Positions 20,158-32,064 of a DNA stretch of 64,000 bases are shown here, in pieces. Source of the stretch: Symbiodinium natans. Taxonomy: Eukaryota > Sar > Dinophyceae > Suessiales > Symbiodiniaceae. Each line of letters begins with the position of its first letter. The first letter of the stretch is position 1. The stretch is from NCBI GenBank assembly GCA_905221605.1, contig CAJNDS010002235.1, forward strand, positions 412,343 to 476,342, given 5' to 3'. The position numbers and the translations under genes are program-made. The notes under the pieces were generated by a model. The model worked only from the letters and a program-made list of their open reading frames with translations. It made no database searches and was not told the origin of the DNA.

Positions 20158-20515
20158 GTTGACATGATTCGCCCACATGAGAGGGGGTGTCAGGAGGGTC
20201 GCAGGGGGGTCGTTAGCAGGCCGCTGAGTTTCGGGGGTTAGGGGGGGGGGGGGTCACTCAACACCCAACCAAGACCCTCAAGGCCGGAATGGGGGGGGTC
20301 TCAATTATGTGGGGGTTCCGAAATTAGGGGTACCTTGTTGGGGTCCGTTCTAAAAGGGAATCCTACTATTTGGGGATGTAAATTGGGGGTCCCTATTTTC
20401 GTAAACCCCATGTAGCTACGACACATAGTCAACCGCGTCGGCAAAAGGGTCGCGTAGGGGTTTGTCCTGGGAGGTTTGACCCTAAACCCTAAACCCTAAA
20501 CCCCAAACCCTAAAC

Positions 20516-20586
20516 CAGGCCCATAGGTTCGCCACGCGCCAGGGCAGAGCCCCGTCCGAGAGGCTCCATGTTTTTGGCCAGCGGTG
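20516..20586 (-). CDS. Exon ending on GTTTAGGG
   Basis: Acceptor ATCGAGAG|CAC, 23 codons HRWPKTWSLSDGALPWRVAN and onward, donor CCTG|GTTTAGGG. Confidence 0.55.
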
Positions 20587-20698
20587 CTCTCGATAGTTTA
20601 TATAGGGTTTAGGTTTTAGGGTTTGGGGTTTGGGGTTTATACAGGTTTAGGCTTAGGGTTTATAGGGTTTAGGGTTCAGGGTTTGGGGTTTATATCCC

Positions 20699-20806
20699 CA
20701 AGGGTCCATGTACCTCATTATTATATACTTTGGCCGAAAAAGTACTTACTATATGGGGACTTTGGGGCCCAAGTATATAATCATGAGGTACATGGACCCT
20801 TAGGGA
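20699..20806. mobile_element. Hairpin element family A
   Basis: Same ends and inner ATATACTT/AAGTATAT pairing as at 14,241. Confidence 0.7.
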
Positions 20807-21196
20807 ATAGGTTTAGGCTTAGGGTGTATAAGGTTTAGGGTAAGTGTTCAGGTCTTGGGTCGGGTTTAGAGTAGTATAAGCGTCATGGCTTTGGGGTTTA
20901 GGGTCTTGTGTTTGGAATATGGGGTTCCGGGTGTAGGATTTTAGAGGTCTAGAGCTTCAGTGTTCTCAAAGTCAGAATACAATTTAGGGTTTAAGCGCTA
21001 TCAGTTGTCCATGGCGAACGCGTCTAGTCCACGGCTAGCGTGCAGGCACATCATTCAAAACGATTGAATCGGATTTCACGATCCTCAAGACTACTATGTA
21101 AACAAGCCTAAACAAAAAGCATGAAACCGTCAACCTCTAAACTGGCTCAAAAAAAGAGAGACACCCCGCACCGTTAACCCTCCGGACAAAACTGGA

Positions 21197-21430
21197 AGCA
21201 TCCCAAAACCCTGCACCCTGAACCCTGAACCCTGAACCCTGAACCCTGAAACCTAAACCCTAAACCCTAAACCCGAAAACACCCCAAACCCTGAACCCTA
21301 ACCCTAATAAACCCTAGCCCAACAGAACCCCAACCCTAAACCCTGAACCCTCAACCTCTTAAACCCTGAACCCTAAACGTTAAACCCTGAAACCCTGACA
21401 AACCCTAACCCTAAACCCTAGGCCCTGAAC
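21197..21430 (-). repeat. Degenerate CCCTGAA/CCCTAAA array
   Basis: Mixed units with spacer bases. Confidence 0.85.
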
Positions 21431-21439
21431 CCTAAACCC

Positions 21440-21512
21440 TAAAAGGTCTAGGGCTTATGGACCTCGGATGCCCCGGATCCTCTGGATACACATCACCGAA
21501 GTCGTGTTTCAG
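21440..21512 (-). CDS. Exon after a pyrimidine tract
   Basis: A long C-rich run on the coding strand (plus-strand G run 21,518-21,560) precedes CGAAAG. The frame reads LKHDFGDVYPEDPGHPRSIS. Confidence 0.5.
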
Positions 21513-21629
21513 CTTTCGGGGGGGGGAGGGGGGGGGGGGTGGGTGGGGTGGGGGGGGGGGAGGGGTTAGGGTTTAGGGTTTAGGGTTTGTGGGGTTTAGG
21601 GTTCAGGGTTCAGGGTTTAGGGCTTAAGA

Positions 21630-21689
21630 GATTCCATGCCGGGGTGCGTCAACAATGTCCACTGTCACTGTGGGCTCGAATCGGTGGCC
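21630..21689 (-). CDS. Exon-like island
   Basis: Acceptor CTTCGCCAG|GGC, frame GHRFEPTVTVDIVDAPRHGI. Confidence 0.55.
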
Positions 21690-21809
21690 CTGGCGAAGCA
21701 GGTATCAGAGGGCCTGCTGGGTGCGAATGAATATTGGGCAGCTTGTAGTACGAGAATATTCCTGAAGGCTCCTGTGTAGTACCTCTGTTTGAGTTAGCAT
21801 ACAATCAGC

Positions 21810-21888
21810 CTTTTAAATCGCCGCAAAAGGAACTACATTGGAGCCTTCTTAGAAGCAAAGGCGGCTCGACGGACCAGTATCGGCAATT
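21810..21888 (-). CDS. Exon-like island, Cys-rich
   Basis: Acceptor AGCCTACAG|AAT, frame NCRYWSVEPPLLLRRLQCSS, possible GC donor AAAG|GCTGAT. Confidence 0.5.
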
Positions 21889-22154
21889 CTGTAGGCTGTC
21901 AGCAACATCCGTGCACTTGCAATTCCCTACACCTTGATGGATTTAGGGTTTAGGGTTTAAGGTTTAGGGTTTAGGGTTTAGGGTTTAGGGTTAGCCTCAT
22001 GGTTTAAGGATGACGGTGAAGGGTCTGTCTGAACCCTGGAGCGATACGCCCAAGTTAAGGCTGAGAAGCACCGAGATCAAGCTTGGGGAAGAGATTCGGC
22101 CCAGGCATTAGAGGTTGGACGTCCCTAAACCCTAAACCCTAAACCCTAAGTTAC

Positions 22155-22187
22155 CGACACAGACGCGGCCTCGCCCATACCAAGGGC
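22155..22187 (-). CDS. Short exon with GTAACT donor
   Basis: Acceptor GTCGTGTAG|GCC, 11 codons ALGMGEAASVS, donor TCG|GTAACT. Confidence 0.5.
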
Positions 22188-22422
22188 CTACACGACAGGC
22201 AGAAATTCACAACCCTGAGCCCGAAACCCGAAATCCTGTCCCCTGTCCCCAGGTTCCCTGCAGGTGTCCCAACAAGTAGACCCCAAGTAGCCCCAGGTGT
22301 ACTTTCTTATTTAGAGCTTAGGCTTTAGTGGTTGCTACCTACTTAATCCCGTTGAGTCAAAGCATGGTTTAGGGTTTAGGGTTTAGGGTTTAGGGTTTAG
22401 GGTTTAGGGTTTAGGGTTTACA

Positions 22423-22620
22423 CGAACCTGCTGCCCTTCCCCACATCGGCCTGGTCGACACCATGGCAGGCCGCGCAACCCATTTCGTAGCGAATTTAAA
22501 CACTAATCGGGCAGCTTGCCAAGAAAAAGTTTCTCGGCCAATCGGCCCTGATGCCACACTGTGCTCTGCACCCGTGTTGCGCAGGCCGAGCTCTCCAGGC
22601 GATTTGACTGAGGTTGCTTA
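22423..22620 (+). CDS. Plus-strand open stretch directly after a TTTAGGG array
   Basis: About 62 codons to a TAA (EPAALPHIGLVDTMAGRATH and onward). The minus strand is also partly open, so strand is uncertain. Confidence 0.35.
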
Positions 22621-24068
22621 AGGAACAGCTATCTCTCAAAAGACGGGCCCCTAAACCCTAAACCCTAAGCCCTAAACCCTGAACTCAAAATATGAGCCTT
22701 GCAGCAGGTGCAAGGCTTAGGATGTATGACTTCGGAGTGGGAGGGCGTCGGACTTATCCAAACTCAAGAACATAACACTTTCAGATCTACAGGTACAAAC
22801 GGCTTGTACCCTAAACCCTAAACCCTAAACCCTAAACCCTCAGTAGATCAAGTTCGAAGAACGGTACAGCGCATTGCCTGAGGATGAATAAGGTCAGCTA
22901 GCGAGAACTATAAACCCTGTGAACCCTAAAGTGAAATATATATATATATACATACATACATACATATACACATATGTATATGTATATATCATATATGTAT
23001 AAACCCTCATCGAAGATTTTGCTCGTAGGAGTGAAACTGAACATATGTACACCTCTGCATATAATGCATATGCACATGTGTTGCACAGTGTCCTCGCACA
23101 TAGGCTTAATAACCTTGATAACAAGCTATGAGGACTTTACATTCCATGGCCAACCCTAAGCCCAACCCCCCAAACTAGGTTAACCTTTCAGCTATGGTAG
23201 GATTGTACATACCCCCAAACGGTTAAAGGTAATCTACTCAGCTACTAAGCTTTACCTCGATGCTTCCGCCGCACACTCGAAACCCTGAGGCCCTAAACCC
23301 TGAACCTAAACCCCAAACCTAAAATCCTAAAACCTACATGAACCCTAAATGAACTCTAGAGCCATAAAGCCCTAAACCTTACCTCGATGTTTCCGCCGAA
23401 GAGAGCAAGGGGCTTTGAGCCAGAGGGATGGCGGCCGCACTCCAGACCACAACACACAAGAACCAGGGTGTAATAGGGTTTCTTACAGGGCTTCTGTAGG
23501 GTTTTATAGGGGATTCTTTGGGGGTTTTAGGGTTTTTTAGGGTTTTATTGGGTTGTTTTGGGGGGTTTAAGGCCTGAATCCCAAACCCCAAACCCCAAAC
23601 CCTAAACCCTAAAGCCTGACCCTAGGGGTCCAAAGACCCAATACTTGTGAGGGGCCTTTGCCAAGATCAGGGCAACCTCACGATGGCCCAGAAAAACTGC
23701 AACCCGTATAGGAACCCAGCCAAAGAACCAGAAGCCCCCAACCCCCTTAAACCAAAAAAGAAAGTAACATAAGGTTGCATAGTATACAGAATACTCTAGA
23801 TCTAGATACATACACCCTCAACCAGAAGCCCCAATACCTGCCCCTCCCCCCGCCACTTCCCCCGCTTTGCAGCTAGCGCCAAACCTGAACTCCCCCTGGA
23901 ACGCGAAAACGTAAAGGCATGCGATGGCATGCGTATAGAACATGCCCTTAGGGTTTGGGGTGCAAACTCTTAGAACAAATAAACCTTAAACCCTAAACCC
24001 GAACTCCTAGACCCTAGACCCTAGACCCTAGACCCTAAACCCTAAACCCTAAACCCTAAACCCTAAAC

Positions 24069-24169
24069 CTCCCGAAAGGAGACTCTTGAAAGCAGTCCTG
24101 GACCTTCCGCAGTTTGTGCTCACGGCCGAGGGGGAGAATCAGGCTCCGCAGATCTTGGAAAGACTCTGC
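24069..24169 (-). CDS. Model exon bounded on both sides by telomere-type repeats
   Basis: Acceptor CCCTAAACCAG|GCA, 33 codons (AESFQDLRSLILPLGREHKL within), donor GGGAG|GTTTAGGG. 99+2 nt, no stop, strongly protein-like. The plus-strand array 24,174-24,300 lies before it and 23,991-24,068 after it in transcript order. Confidence 0.7.
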
Positions 24170-24173
24170 CTGG

Positions 24174-24300
24174 TTTAGGGTTTAGGGTTTAGGGTTTAGG
24201 GTTTAGGGTTTAGGGTTTAGGGTTTAGGGTTTAGGGTTTAGGGTTTAGGGTTTAGGGCTTAGGGTTTAGGGTTTAGGGTTCAGGGCTTAGGATTTAGGAT
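24174..24300 (+). repeat. TTTAGGG array upstream of the model exon
   Basis: About 17 units; on the coding (minus) strand it ends CCCTAAACCAG at 24,170. Confidence 0.95.
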
Positions 24301-26288
24301 TTGGGCTTTGCGGGTTGTAGGGTTTTGAGGGTTTAGGGCTTTGTCATTTTGGGGTTGTGGGGTTTTAGGGTTGCAGGGCTTCTAGGGATTTGGGGCTTAA
24401 GGTCAGGACTCTGGGTCGGAGGGTGGTGTGCTTACATGCATGTTGAGGTATGCATCTACAGGTCATATTTACTTACGTTTAGCCTTAGCCCAAACCCTAA
24501 AGCCTAAACCCTAAAGCCTAAACCGACAAGGACAGCGGGAATGTGTAGCCACTGCAAGGCTTCTTCAGCTGAAAGCCTGCAAAACCGAACTGTTCTGCAA
24601 CCGAGCTAATCCCTTCAGCCCTCCAGCCTCTGCCCCAAACACTCAAGCCGAAGCATCCAGAAACCTTCAAGCCCCAGAAACCTGAACCCCCAAGAACCTA
24701 AATCCCAAACCACAAGCTCCTTCGAGTAGCCCCGCGTGGTGTAGGGCTGCTGGTTTAGGCTTGCAGGCTTTAAGGCCCTAGATCCTAAGCCCTGGAACCA
24801 GAACCCCAAAGGCAGGCCCGCAGATTCAAGTGCGTTTTGGGCTTCAGGAGCTTATCGGGTGAAGGCAGGGTCAGGGTTGAGGGTCTGGAAGTTCAGGCAT
24901 CTAGGATCTAGGTTGCGAGCTCAGGTTGCGAGAGGGGGGGAGACTATGTACATATATATATATATATTCTAGTGAATATATTTATCTATGTATAAAAATG
25001 TATAAATATAGACATGTATATACATATATATCATGTTTATATATGTTTATATATATGTCATGCAGACACACGCAGGCAGGCAGGGAGCTTCTCCGAGCTC
25101 CGACACCTCGTCAACCCCAACACACCACTCAAACCCCCGTCCCCCCCGCCCTAACGTGCGAATCCCTAAACCCCTGAACCCCTAAACCCTAAACCTTATG
25201 TGAATTATCCTAAAGCCTAAAGCCTAAAGCCTAAACCCTAAACCTGAATCCCTAAACCCGAAAGAACCACGCCCAAGGCCCACGAAAAGCAGAGGAACGC
25301 CAGCGTCCGGCTCGTTGTTGTAGTAGAACTTGACGAAGTGGGTGCCTCATAGGGGGAGAGGGCTTAGGGGTCAGGGGTTCAGAGTTTAGGGGATAAGGGG
25401 TTTTAGTTCTGGAGTGTAGGGATTTAGGATTGGAAGTACCCGGGTCTGAGGTTAGGGGTTTACGGCTCAGAAGCCACCCCAAAACCCTAAATCTCAAACC
25501 GGGGACGGGGTTCCCACGTTACAGGGTTTAGGGTTGATGGTTCAAGTTTCAGGATGCAGGTTTAGGGTTCTACCTACGAGAAAAAGAACAAAAAAAACAC
25601 TTCTACTGGGCAATAATATACAAGAATCTACAAAAAATATACAATCATATGCAATAATAGACAAGATCATACAATCGTATGCAGGTATGGGGAACCTCAT
25701 CCATCATCTCCAAGCCGCAGACGCGAGTTGGCAGCTTTGCCCCCTCCAGTTCTGGTGGCCAAGTACACCGAGGAAAAGAATGGTTCAGGGTACTTACCCA
25801 AAGGCTCCAATGTAGTTCCTTTTTGGGTTAGTTATAGGGGATTCTAGTATACTACCCCAAAAAGGTAGTACATAGGAGCCTTTGGGTAGTAACCCATCTA
25901 TAAGTGTAGGCATAAGCCACATATAAGCTCCTCAAGTACCCCAATAGGGGTACTTAAGTACAGTTGTAATTGGGCTACTAAGTACTATGAACCTCCAAGA
26001 AGGGTTCAGGGTACCCTAAGCCCACGTAAGCCCTCGACCCCGGACCTAGTAACGCAGAGCAACTGGCGACTGCAACTTGGACGGACGTCTATAGGCGCTA
26101 CATGCCAACATCCCCTACACCCTAGAAACTCCTAAGCCCCTAAACCCCCAAACTCTAAACCCCTAAACCGTGAAAACCCCTAAACCCATGAATCCATAAA
26201 CCCCTGAACCCCTCAACCCTAAATCCCTAAATCCCTAAACCCCTACACCCCTAAACCCTAAACCCCTAAACCCCCAAGCCCCAAAGCT

Positions 26289-26390
26289 TAAACCCTAAAC
26301 CCTAAACCCTAAACCCTAAACCCTAAACCCTAAACCCTAAACCCTAAACCCTAAACCCTAAACCCTAAACCCTAAACCCTAAACCCTGAA
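26289..26390 (-). repeat. CCCTAAA array
   Basis: About 14 perfect units, preceded by degenerate units from 26,110. Confidence 0.95.
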
Positions 26391-26403
26391 CCCTCACTCT
26401 AAG

Positions 26404-26487
26404 AGAATGAAGCTGAGGGGCCATCGTCCTTCTCATGCAGCTCAAGCGTGAAGAAGGCGCCGAAGCCAATCTTGTCCAGCTGGATGC
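26404..26487 (-). CDS. Exon, possibly C-terminal
   Basis: Acceptor CCCTAG|GC at an array edge, frame IQLDKIGFGAFFTLELHEKD and onward to TAG. A second frame is open to a GTGAGG donor, less protein-like. Confidence 0.55.
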
Positions 26488-27685
26488 CTAGGGTTTGGGG
26501 TTTAGGGTTTAGGGTTTAGGGTTTGGGGTTTGGGGTTTAGGGTTTAGGGTTTAGGGTTTGGGGTTTCGGGTTTGGGGTTTGGGGTTTAGGGTTTAGGGTT
26601 TAGGATTTGGGGTTTTGGGCTTTGGTGTTTAGGGTTAGGGAACTGGGGATTTGGGGTTAGGGCTCAGGGTATCAGAACTTGTGGTCCCTCTACAAGTGTG
26701 CCCTAACTACGTAGCTTCGATCGAATCGGAAGCCCATTTCGGACCAACATGAAGTGGTGGACATTTAGAGCACTGGAACCTACGGTTGCAAGTAGATTCC
26801 CAACGTAGCCCAACAGGACGTTGCCTGTGCGTGCTTGGGGGGGGGGGGGGTTTAGGTTTGAGAGGCTGCTTATTTCCAAAGGAGGACCATAGCGATGCCT
26901 CTCTTGAAGCCCTTATAAGGTGCAACCTAAACCCTGTAAAGCCCCCAAACCCTAACCCCCGAAACCTGAACCTACTACATGCCACTGCAGCGTCAATGCG
27001 TCCGCATGAGCATCCGGCTTGTGGCTTCAGGCGTTGGATTTAGGGCGTAGGGGTTTAGGGGGCTTGGGGAAGGACGTTCCCGGGTTTAGGACTTAAGGGC
27101 CTAGCTAGGGGCACTGAATTGGGGTATCTCTGCAAACGAAAAACGGCGCAAGACATGTGGGCTTGCCTATAAAGTCTTCGAGCCAGGAGGCCGTAATGCG
27201 CAGCGAGGGCGCACATCGTAGTATCGTGGCAGCTAAACCTCGGCTCGCCAAGCAGCGTACGCGGTGGGACCCCTGAATCCGGAAAGCCCTTCAGAGTAAA
27301 CGCCTCCAAGCCAAAAAGTAACTACTGCAGCGGGACATGGGAACTTTAGGCTGTAAACCCGAAGCCCTAAACCCTAAACCCTGAAAACCCTAAAGACCCT
27401 AAACCCCACAGGGTTGAGGATCTCGCGAAGGCCAGGGGACTCCCCACTTTCCACACCAACTTAAACCCTAAGCCCTAAACCCTAAGTAAGCCCTAAGCCC
27501 TAAACCCTAAGTAAGCCCTAAGCCCTAAGCCCTAAGCACTAAGCCCTAAGCCTTAAGCCCTAAACCCAAAGAATTCAAGGATTACCTGGACTAAGCTGTT
27601 GTGTACTCTGAGAGCTTCGAGATTGGGTTGGAACATGTGATCCATGCACAGATATGTCATGAAATAAATAAGTGTCTACGAGTGC

Positions 27686-27687
<2 letters not shown>

Positions 27688-27748
<61 letters not shown>

Positions 27749-27750
27749 CA
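27688..27750. repeat. TA and GTATAT microsatellite
   Basis: TATA run followed by a hexamer array of GTATAT. Confidence 0.9.
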
Positions 27751-27965
27751 TGCGTGTGCGAGTGTTGCAATCTGTTCATACACAGAGAAGATACAACAAA
27801 CAGAAACGAACATGCACACGTAGAAGCAGTGGGCGCTCAGATTTCAGGGTACTTCCGCTAGAATTAAACCCTCACCCGAAGCCCTAAGCATTGGGGCCCG
27901 CATTGGCTTGCCCTAAGCCCTAAATCCTAAACTCTAACTCTGGAGGCTCGCGGGCAACACAAAGC

Positions 27966-28157
27966 CCCCCAAACCCTAAACCCTAAACCCTAAGCCCTAA
28001 GCCGTAAGCCCTAAAAGCCCTAAGGACCAAGCCCTAAGCCCTAAGCCCTGAGCCCGAAGCCCTAAGCCCTAAGCCCTAAGCCCTGAGCCCTAAGCCCTGA
28101 GCCCTGAGCCCTAAGCCCTGAGCCCTAAGCCCAAAGCCCAAAGCCCCAAGCCCTAAG
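27966..28157 (-). repeat. Variant array CCCTAAG and CCCTGAG
   Basis: More than 20 units in which A is replaced by G; each unit carries an AAG. Confidence 0.9.
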
Positions 28158-28160
28158 CAG

Positions 28161-28260
28161 TTGCAGGGCAGGTGCTGCACGAAGCGCTGGTGGCAAAGGC
28201 CCTTGGCTCCTTGGGCCCCAAGGTCTGCGACTCGGGGTTACCATGGGTTCCCCTAGGACC
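28161..28260 (+). CDS. Plus-strand exon-like island
   Basis: After CCCTAAGCAG the frame reads VAGQVLHEALVAKALGSLGP. Donor AAG|GTCTGC or later. Confidence 0.45.
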
Positions 28261-28625
28261 CCCCCTCCAGAAGGGTTTAGGGTTTAGGGTTTAGGGTTTA
28301 GGGTTTAGGGTTTAGGGCTACCCCCCTCTAAGCTAGCCCCATAATTAAGGCCATTTAGGGTTTAGGGTTTAGGGTTTACCCCCGAAGGTTCCCCCCATAA
28401 TTAAGGCTATTGAGGGATGATCAAACTAGTTCAGGTTATTTAAGGGGGGGAACCTATGGGTCTAGGGGGAGGGGGGGGGGGTAGTAGGGAAGCCCTAAAG
28501 TTTACCTGGACGCCGAAAGTTCTCATAAGCGTTTAGGGTTTCAGGTGATATATACAACATAAGCCCTAAGCCCCAAAACCCGGAGCCCTAAACCCCAAAC
28601 CCTAAACCCTAAACCGTAAATGAAC

Positions 28626-28729
28626 CCAAACACAGGGTCGGATCCGGGCTCGGTAAAGTTCTTCAGGGCTTGCCTTTCTTCGATGTCCGTCCCTCCAAGT
28701 CTTGAGTTGAAGGCGAAGGCAACTTTGGT
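28626..28729 (-). CDS. Exon, 34 codons
   Basis: Acceptor TATCCAAG|ACC, frame TKVAFAFNSRLGGTDIEERQ and onward, donor TTTGG|GTTCAT. Confidence 0.6.
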
Positions 28730-29360
28730 CTTGGATAAGCCCTAAGCTCTAAACAATAAAGCCCAAACCACTAGGGTTTAGGGTTTAGGGTTTAGGGTTT
28801 AGGGTGTAGGGTTTAGGGTTTAGGGTTTAGGATTTAGGGTTTAGAAGCCTAAACCACTATGGCTTAAGAAGCCCGGCCATCAGCGCATGCAGAAAGGCGT
28901 TTTTTTTTGCAAACGGGTTTCTAGGGAACCCAATAAGCTGGATTCATGGTTTAGGGTTTAGGGTTTAGGGAACCCTGAACCCTAAACCCTAAACCCTAAA
29001 CCCTCTTCGTAGATTAAAAAGATTTCTAGGGAAGCATAACTTCCCAGCCCAGCAGAACGGAGTTTGTAACAAGGGTGCTATTTACTTGGCATCCTGAGAG
29101 ACCTCTTGTGCGCCCAAGAAAAGGGTTCAGGGCTTAGGGTTTATGGTTTAGGGTTTAGGGTTAGGGGTTCACGGTTTAGGGTTTAGGGCTTAGGGCTTAG
29201 GGTAAGGGGCATTACCTAGCAAGCCTGTGGCCTATGAACCGCGACGGAGCTCATTACCCACCACCCAAAAAAAACCAAAGACTCATATGTTAGGCCCGGA
29301 AGCAGTCCCGCAAAGACGAAAGCCCCCAAAACCCCAAAGCTGTGGACACTACCTAAAGGA

Positions 29361-29444
29361 TCAGGGGACTTAGTAAGTAGGGTTGTAATTAGGGCAACTA
29401 TAGTTACGATTACTTATAACCCTACTTACTAAGTCCCATGATTC
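29361..29444. mobile_element. Hairpin element family H
   Basis: GGGGACTTAGTAAGTAGGGTT pairs with AACCCTACTTACTAAGTCCC. Copies at 29,798-29,892 and, broken by an array, 55,111-55,240. Confidence 0.75.
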
Positions 29445-29529
29445 TCCTAAACCCTAGCCCTAAACTCTAAACCCTGAACCCCTAAACCCTAAATCCAGGG
29501 GTTTCCAAGTAAACCCTCAGCCCACAAAC

Positions 29530-29631
29530 CCCGGCCGAGCAGCTCTCATCCAGGTGGCGCCAAATCTTGTGCGCCAGGTAGCCTGCCAGCATGTCGCGCG
29601 CTAACGGTTTCGAAAGCTTGAAGATTTGACC
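29530..29631 (-). CDS. Exon, 34 codons, telomere-type acceptor
   Basis: Acceptor GGGTGTAG|GGT at the edge of array 29,630-29,700, frame GQIFKLSKPLARDMLAGYLA and onward, donor GGG|GTTTGT, phase 0 to 0. Confidence 0.65.
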
Positions 29632-29922
29632 CTACACCCTAAACCCTAAACCCTAAACCCTAAACCCTAAACCCTAAACCCTAAACCCTAAACCCTAACC
29701 CTCAACCTCCGGACCCAACCTCCCAAAACTCGAAACATTGAAACCCTCCCACCAGTACGCAGCCCCTTAAAGCCCGCCAGCCTAAAACCTACGTGGAACT
29801 TAGTAAGTAGGGTTATAAGTACCCGAATTGGGGTTCTAAGCAATTGTAACCGTAGTTGGCCCAATTATAACCCTACTTACTAAGTCCCCTGATTCTTGAA
29901 GTACAAGCTCTTTACCTGGCTG

Positions 29923-30013
29923 GCTCTTAGCAGGGAATGAGGGAATGAGGTACCTATAGAATCCCCTAAAGGGTATGTATAGGGCCCTCCTTCCCTCATT
30001 CCCTACTAAGAAC
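29923..30013. mobile_element. Hairpin element family B
   Basis: GCTCTTAGCAGGGAATGAGG pairs with CCTCATTCCCTACTAAGAAC. Other copies: 15,292-15,401 (diverged), 32,065-32,182, 45,554-45,683, 54,003-54,164. Confidence 0.7.
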
Positions 30014-30410
30014 AAGGGGGTGACAGGGCGTAGGGTCTCAGAGGCATGGAGGAGGGTTGAAAGGTCATAAGGTTGGATGAAATCACTGGGCCAAAGGGCT
30101 TAGGGTGTGTGGGTTTAGGGTTTAGGGTTTAGGGTTTAGGGTTTAGGGTTTAGGGTTTAGGGCTTAGGGTTTAGGGTTTAGGGTTTAGCGTCAAGAGTGT
30201 TTACAGTTCTTAGCGGGCTTAGGGTTGTTCGGCACTATAGAGCTGCAGGTTGCCATCGATGATTTAGGACGTGGGGCTGTCAGGGTTCAGGGTTTAACCC
30301 TAAACCCTAACTAAACCCAAAACCCTAAACCCTAAACCCTAAATCCTAAACCCTAAACCCTAAATCCTAAACCCTACGGTCTAAGGGACTTGGGGGGTGT
30401 AGGGTGGGAC

Positions 30411-30452
30411 CTGGGGTGTGTCCTCGAGCCAGTCTTCGGCCCACATGTTGCG
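30411..30452 (-). CDS. Short exon
   Basis: Acceptor CACTCAAG|CGC, RNMWAEDWLEDTPQ, donor CAG|GTCCCA. Confidence 0.5.
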
Positions 30453-30581
30453 CTTGAGTGTACGGTTTAGGGTTTAGGGTTTCGGGTTTCGGGTTTAGGG
30501 TTTAGGGCTTTAGTGTTTTGAGTTTCGGGTTAGGGTTTCAGGGGTGCAGGGTTTAGTTTTGGAGGGCCAGCGCTGCCCTAC

Positions 30582-30773
30582 CCTCTGTTCTCGAAAGTGT
30601 CAGCAGGTCTGCCTGAGGAGAAGAAGCTGCGGTTCTGTTTCTAAAATGGTCTCACAGTATCAGAACATCTTTAAAACGACTCCATAAGAACAACGATCCC
30701 AAAACGGACCCTGACGCAGAACCCTCATGTACTGCACCATGAACAGAACTCCAAAATCCGAAAGCGCCGGGAC
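30582..30773 (-). CDS. Two phase-0 linked exons
   Basis: Exon 30,773-30,678: CTTTCAG|GTC, 32 codons VPALSDFGVLFMVQYMRVLR and onward, donor GTC|GTTTTA. Exon 30,612-30,582: acceptor CTTCTCCTCAG|GCA, ADLLTLSRTE, donor GG|GTAGGG. Confidence 0.55.
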
Positions 30774-30956
30774 CTGAAAGTGTCTGGGAACAAGAAAAAG
30801 ACACTTTCCCCCTGCAACAAGTTGCACCTCAAGCCACCGACCATCCTAAACCCTAAACCCTAAACCCTAAACCCCAAACCCTAAACCCCAAACCCCAAAC
30901 CCTAAACTCAAGACTTGCGCCTGCCGCTTGCGAGCCGTATGACTGGCTGTACTCAC

Positions 30957-30991
30957 CATCGGCGTCGCCGAACCAGCACCTCCAGGGTGCA
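30957..30991 (-). CDS. Short exon with GTGAGT donor
   Basis: The frame CTLEVLVRRRRW ends on a textbook GTGAGTAC donor. The acceptor CTCGAAG is weaker. Confidence 0.45.
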
Positions 30992-31199
30992 CTTCGAGGC
31001 GCGCGGGTAGTTAGAAGTAGGGTTCTATGTGCCCTCACTAGCTAGTTCATGGTTGGGATCGTATTAATAAATCCTAAATTTATATTCCTCATTGGGTTTA
31101 AGTCCCCTTAAGATGTAAAATGTTACCCAACTATGACCAAGCTAAGGCTAGGTTTAAGGTTTAGGGTTTAGGGTTACCATACCTACAGCCCTACTTCTA

Positions 31200-31437
31200 A
31201 GTACTCCAAGTACAGCCCTGTGAGCAAACCCACCGCGTAAAACAGTCAAACTTCCCGCCGGAGAGCCTGTCCTGAGTAGAACCCACCCACACACTCCGGC
31301 GTCCACGAAGCTTTTGGAAGCTATCCGCAGGGGTAAGCCTATAGAAATTGTAAAGGTGGCTCAGGAAAAGGGGGTTGAAACGAAAGCAAAGCAGACTCTG
31401 GAGTGAGGCCATGCACATCATCAAGCTTAGCCTTGAG
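31200..31437 (-). CDS. Long open exon-like island
   Basis: About 75 codons open (SLLCFRFNPLFLSHLYNFYR within; Cys/Trp-containing end). No telomere-type repeat inside. Acceptor GCCTCAAG is possible. Confidence 0.5.
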
Positions 31438-31688
31438 GCTCCTCTGGGCTGGCGAGCGCATCGCTTTGGGAGGTCGGGGGGGGGGGGGCCGAAATGAACG
31501 CTGTCTGGCTGTTGCAGGTCTGGGATGGCCCTTGAAACTCTGTGAACAAATTGTTCCTAAATATGACCCTCTTAAGTCATAAACATTATAAGGGAATATA
31601 TATATATATATAATTTATCAATGGCCTAGCGAGGGTTCAGCAGCAAAAACAAATAGACCTCAAGGCATTCTGGTAGCCGTGAAGTGAA

Positions 31689-31775
31689 TCAGAAACTGCG
31701 GGTTGACAGGAGGCGCCTCTTCACCTCGTCGCCGATACTTCGCAGCATCTGCTGCTCCTCGTTGGCTTGGGAGCC
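31689..31775 (-). CDS. C-terminal exon using TTTAG of a 220-bp array as 3' splice site
   Basis: Coding strand: a long TTTAGGG array ending TTTAG|GGC, then 28 codons GSQANEEQQMLRSIGDEVKR and onward to TGA at 31,689. Strong helical, charged composition. Confidence 0.65.
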   Translation of the reverse strand, partial: GSQANEEQQMLRSIGDEVKRRLLSTRSF

Positions 31776-31998
31776 CTAAACCCTAAACCCTAAACCCTAA
31801 ACCCTAAACCCTAAACCCTAAACCCTAAACCCTAAACCCCTAAACCCTAAACCCTAAACCCTAAACCCTAAACCCTAAACCCCAAACCCTAATTAAACCC
31901 TAAACCCCAAACCCTAAACCCCAAACCCTAAATCCTAAACCCTAAACCCTAAACCCCAAACCCTAAACCCCAAACCCTAAACCCTAAACCCTAAACCG
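31773..31998 (-). repeat. CCCTAAA array, about 220 bp
   Basis: Thirty-odd units, some CCCCAAA. On the minus strand it ends TTTAG at the exon 31,689-31,775. Confidence 0.95.
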
Positions 31999-32064
31999 TA
32001 AGGTCCTGGCAGCTGCAGGGGCCGAGATGCCCATTCCAGGAAAAAGGTGGGTCGTCTTTAGGCT

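Noticed and set aside
22894-23124. Frames rich in Tyr, Ile and Cys over TA microsatellites
   Set aside because: They are translated TATA/TACA repeats.
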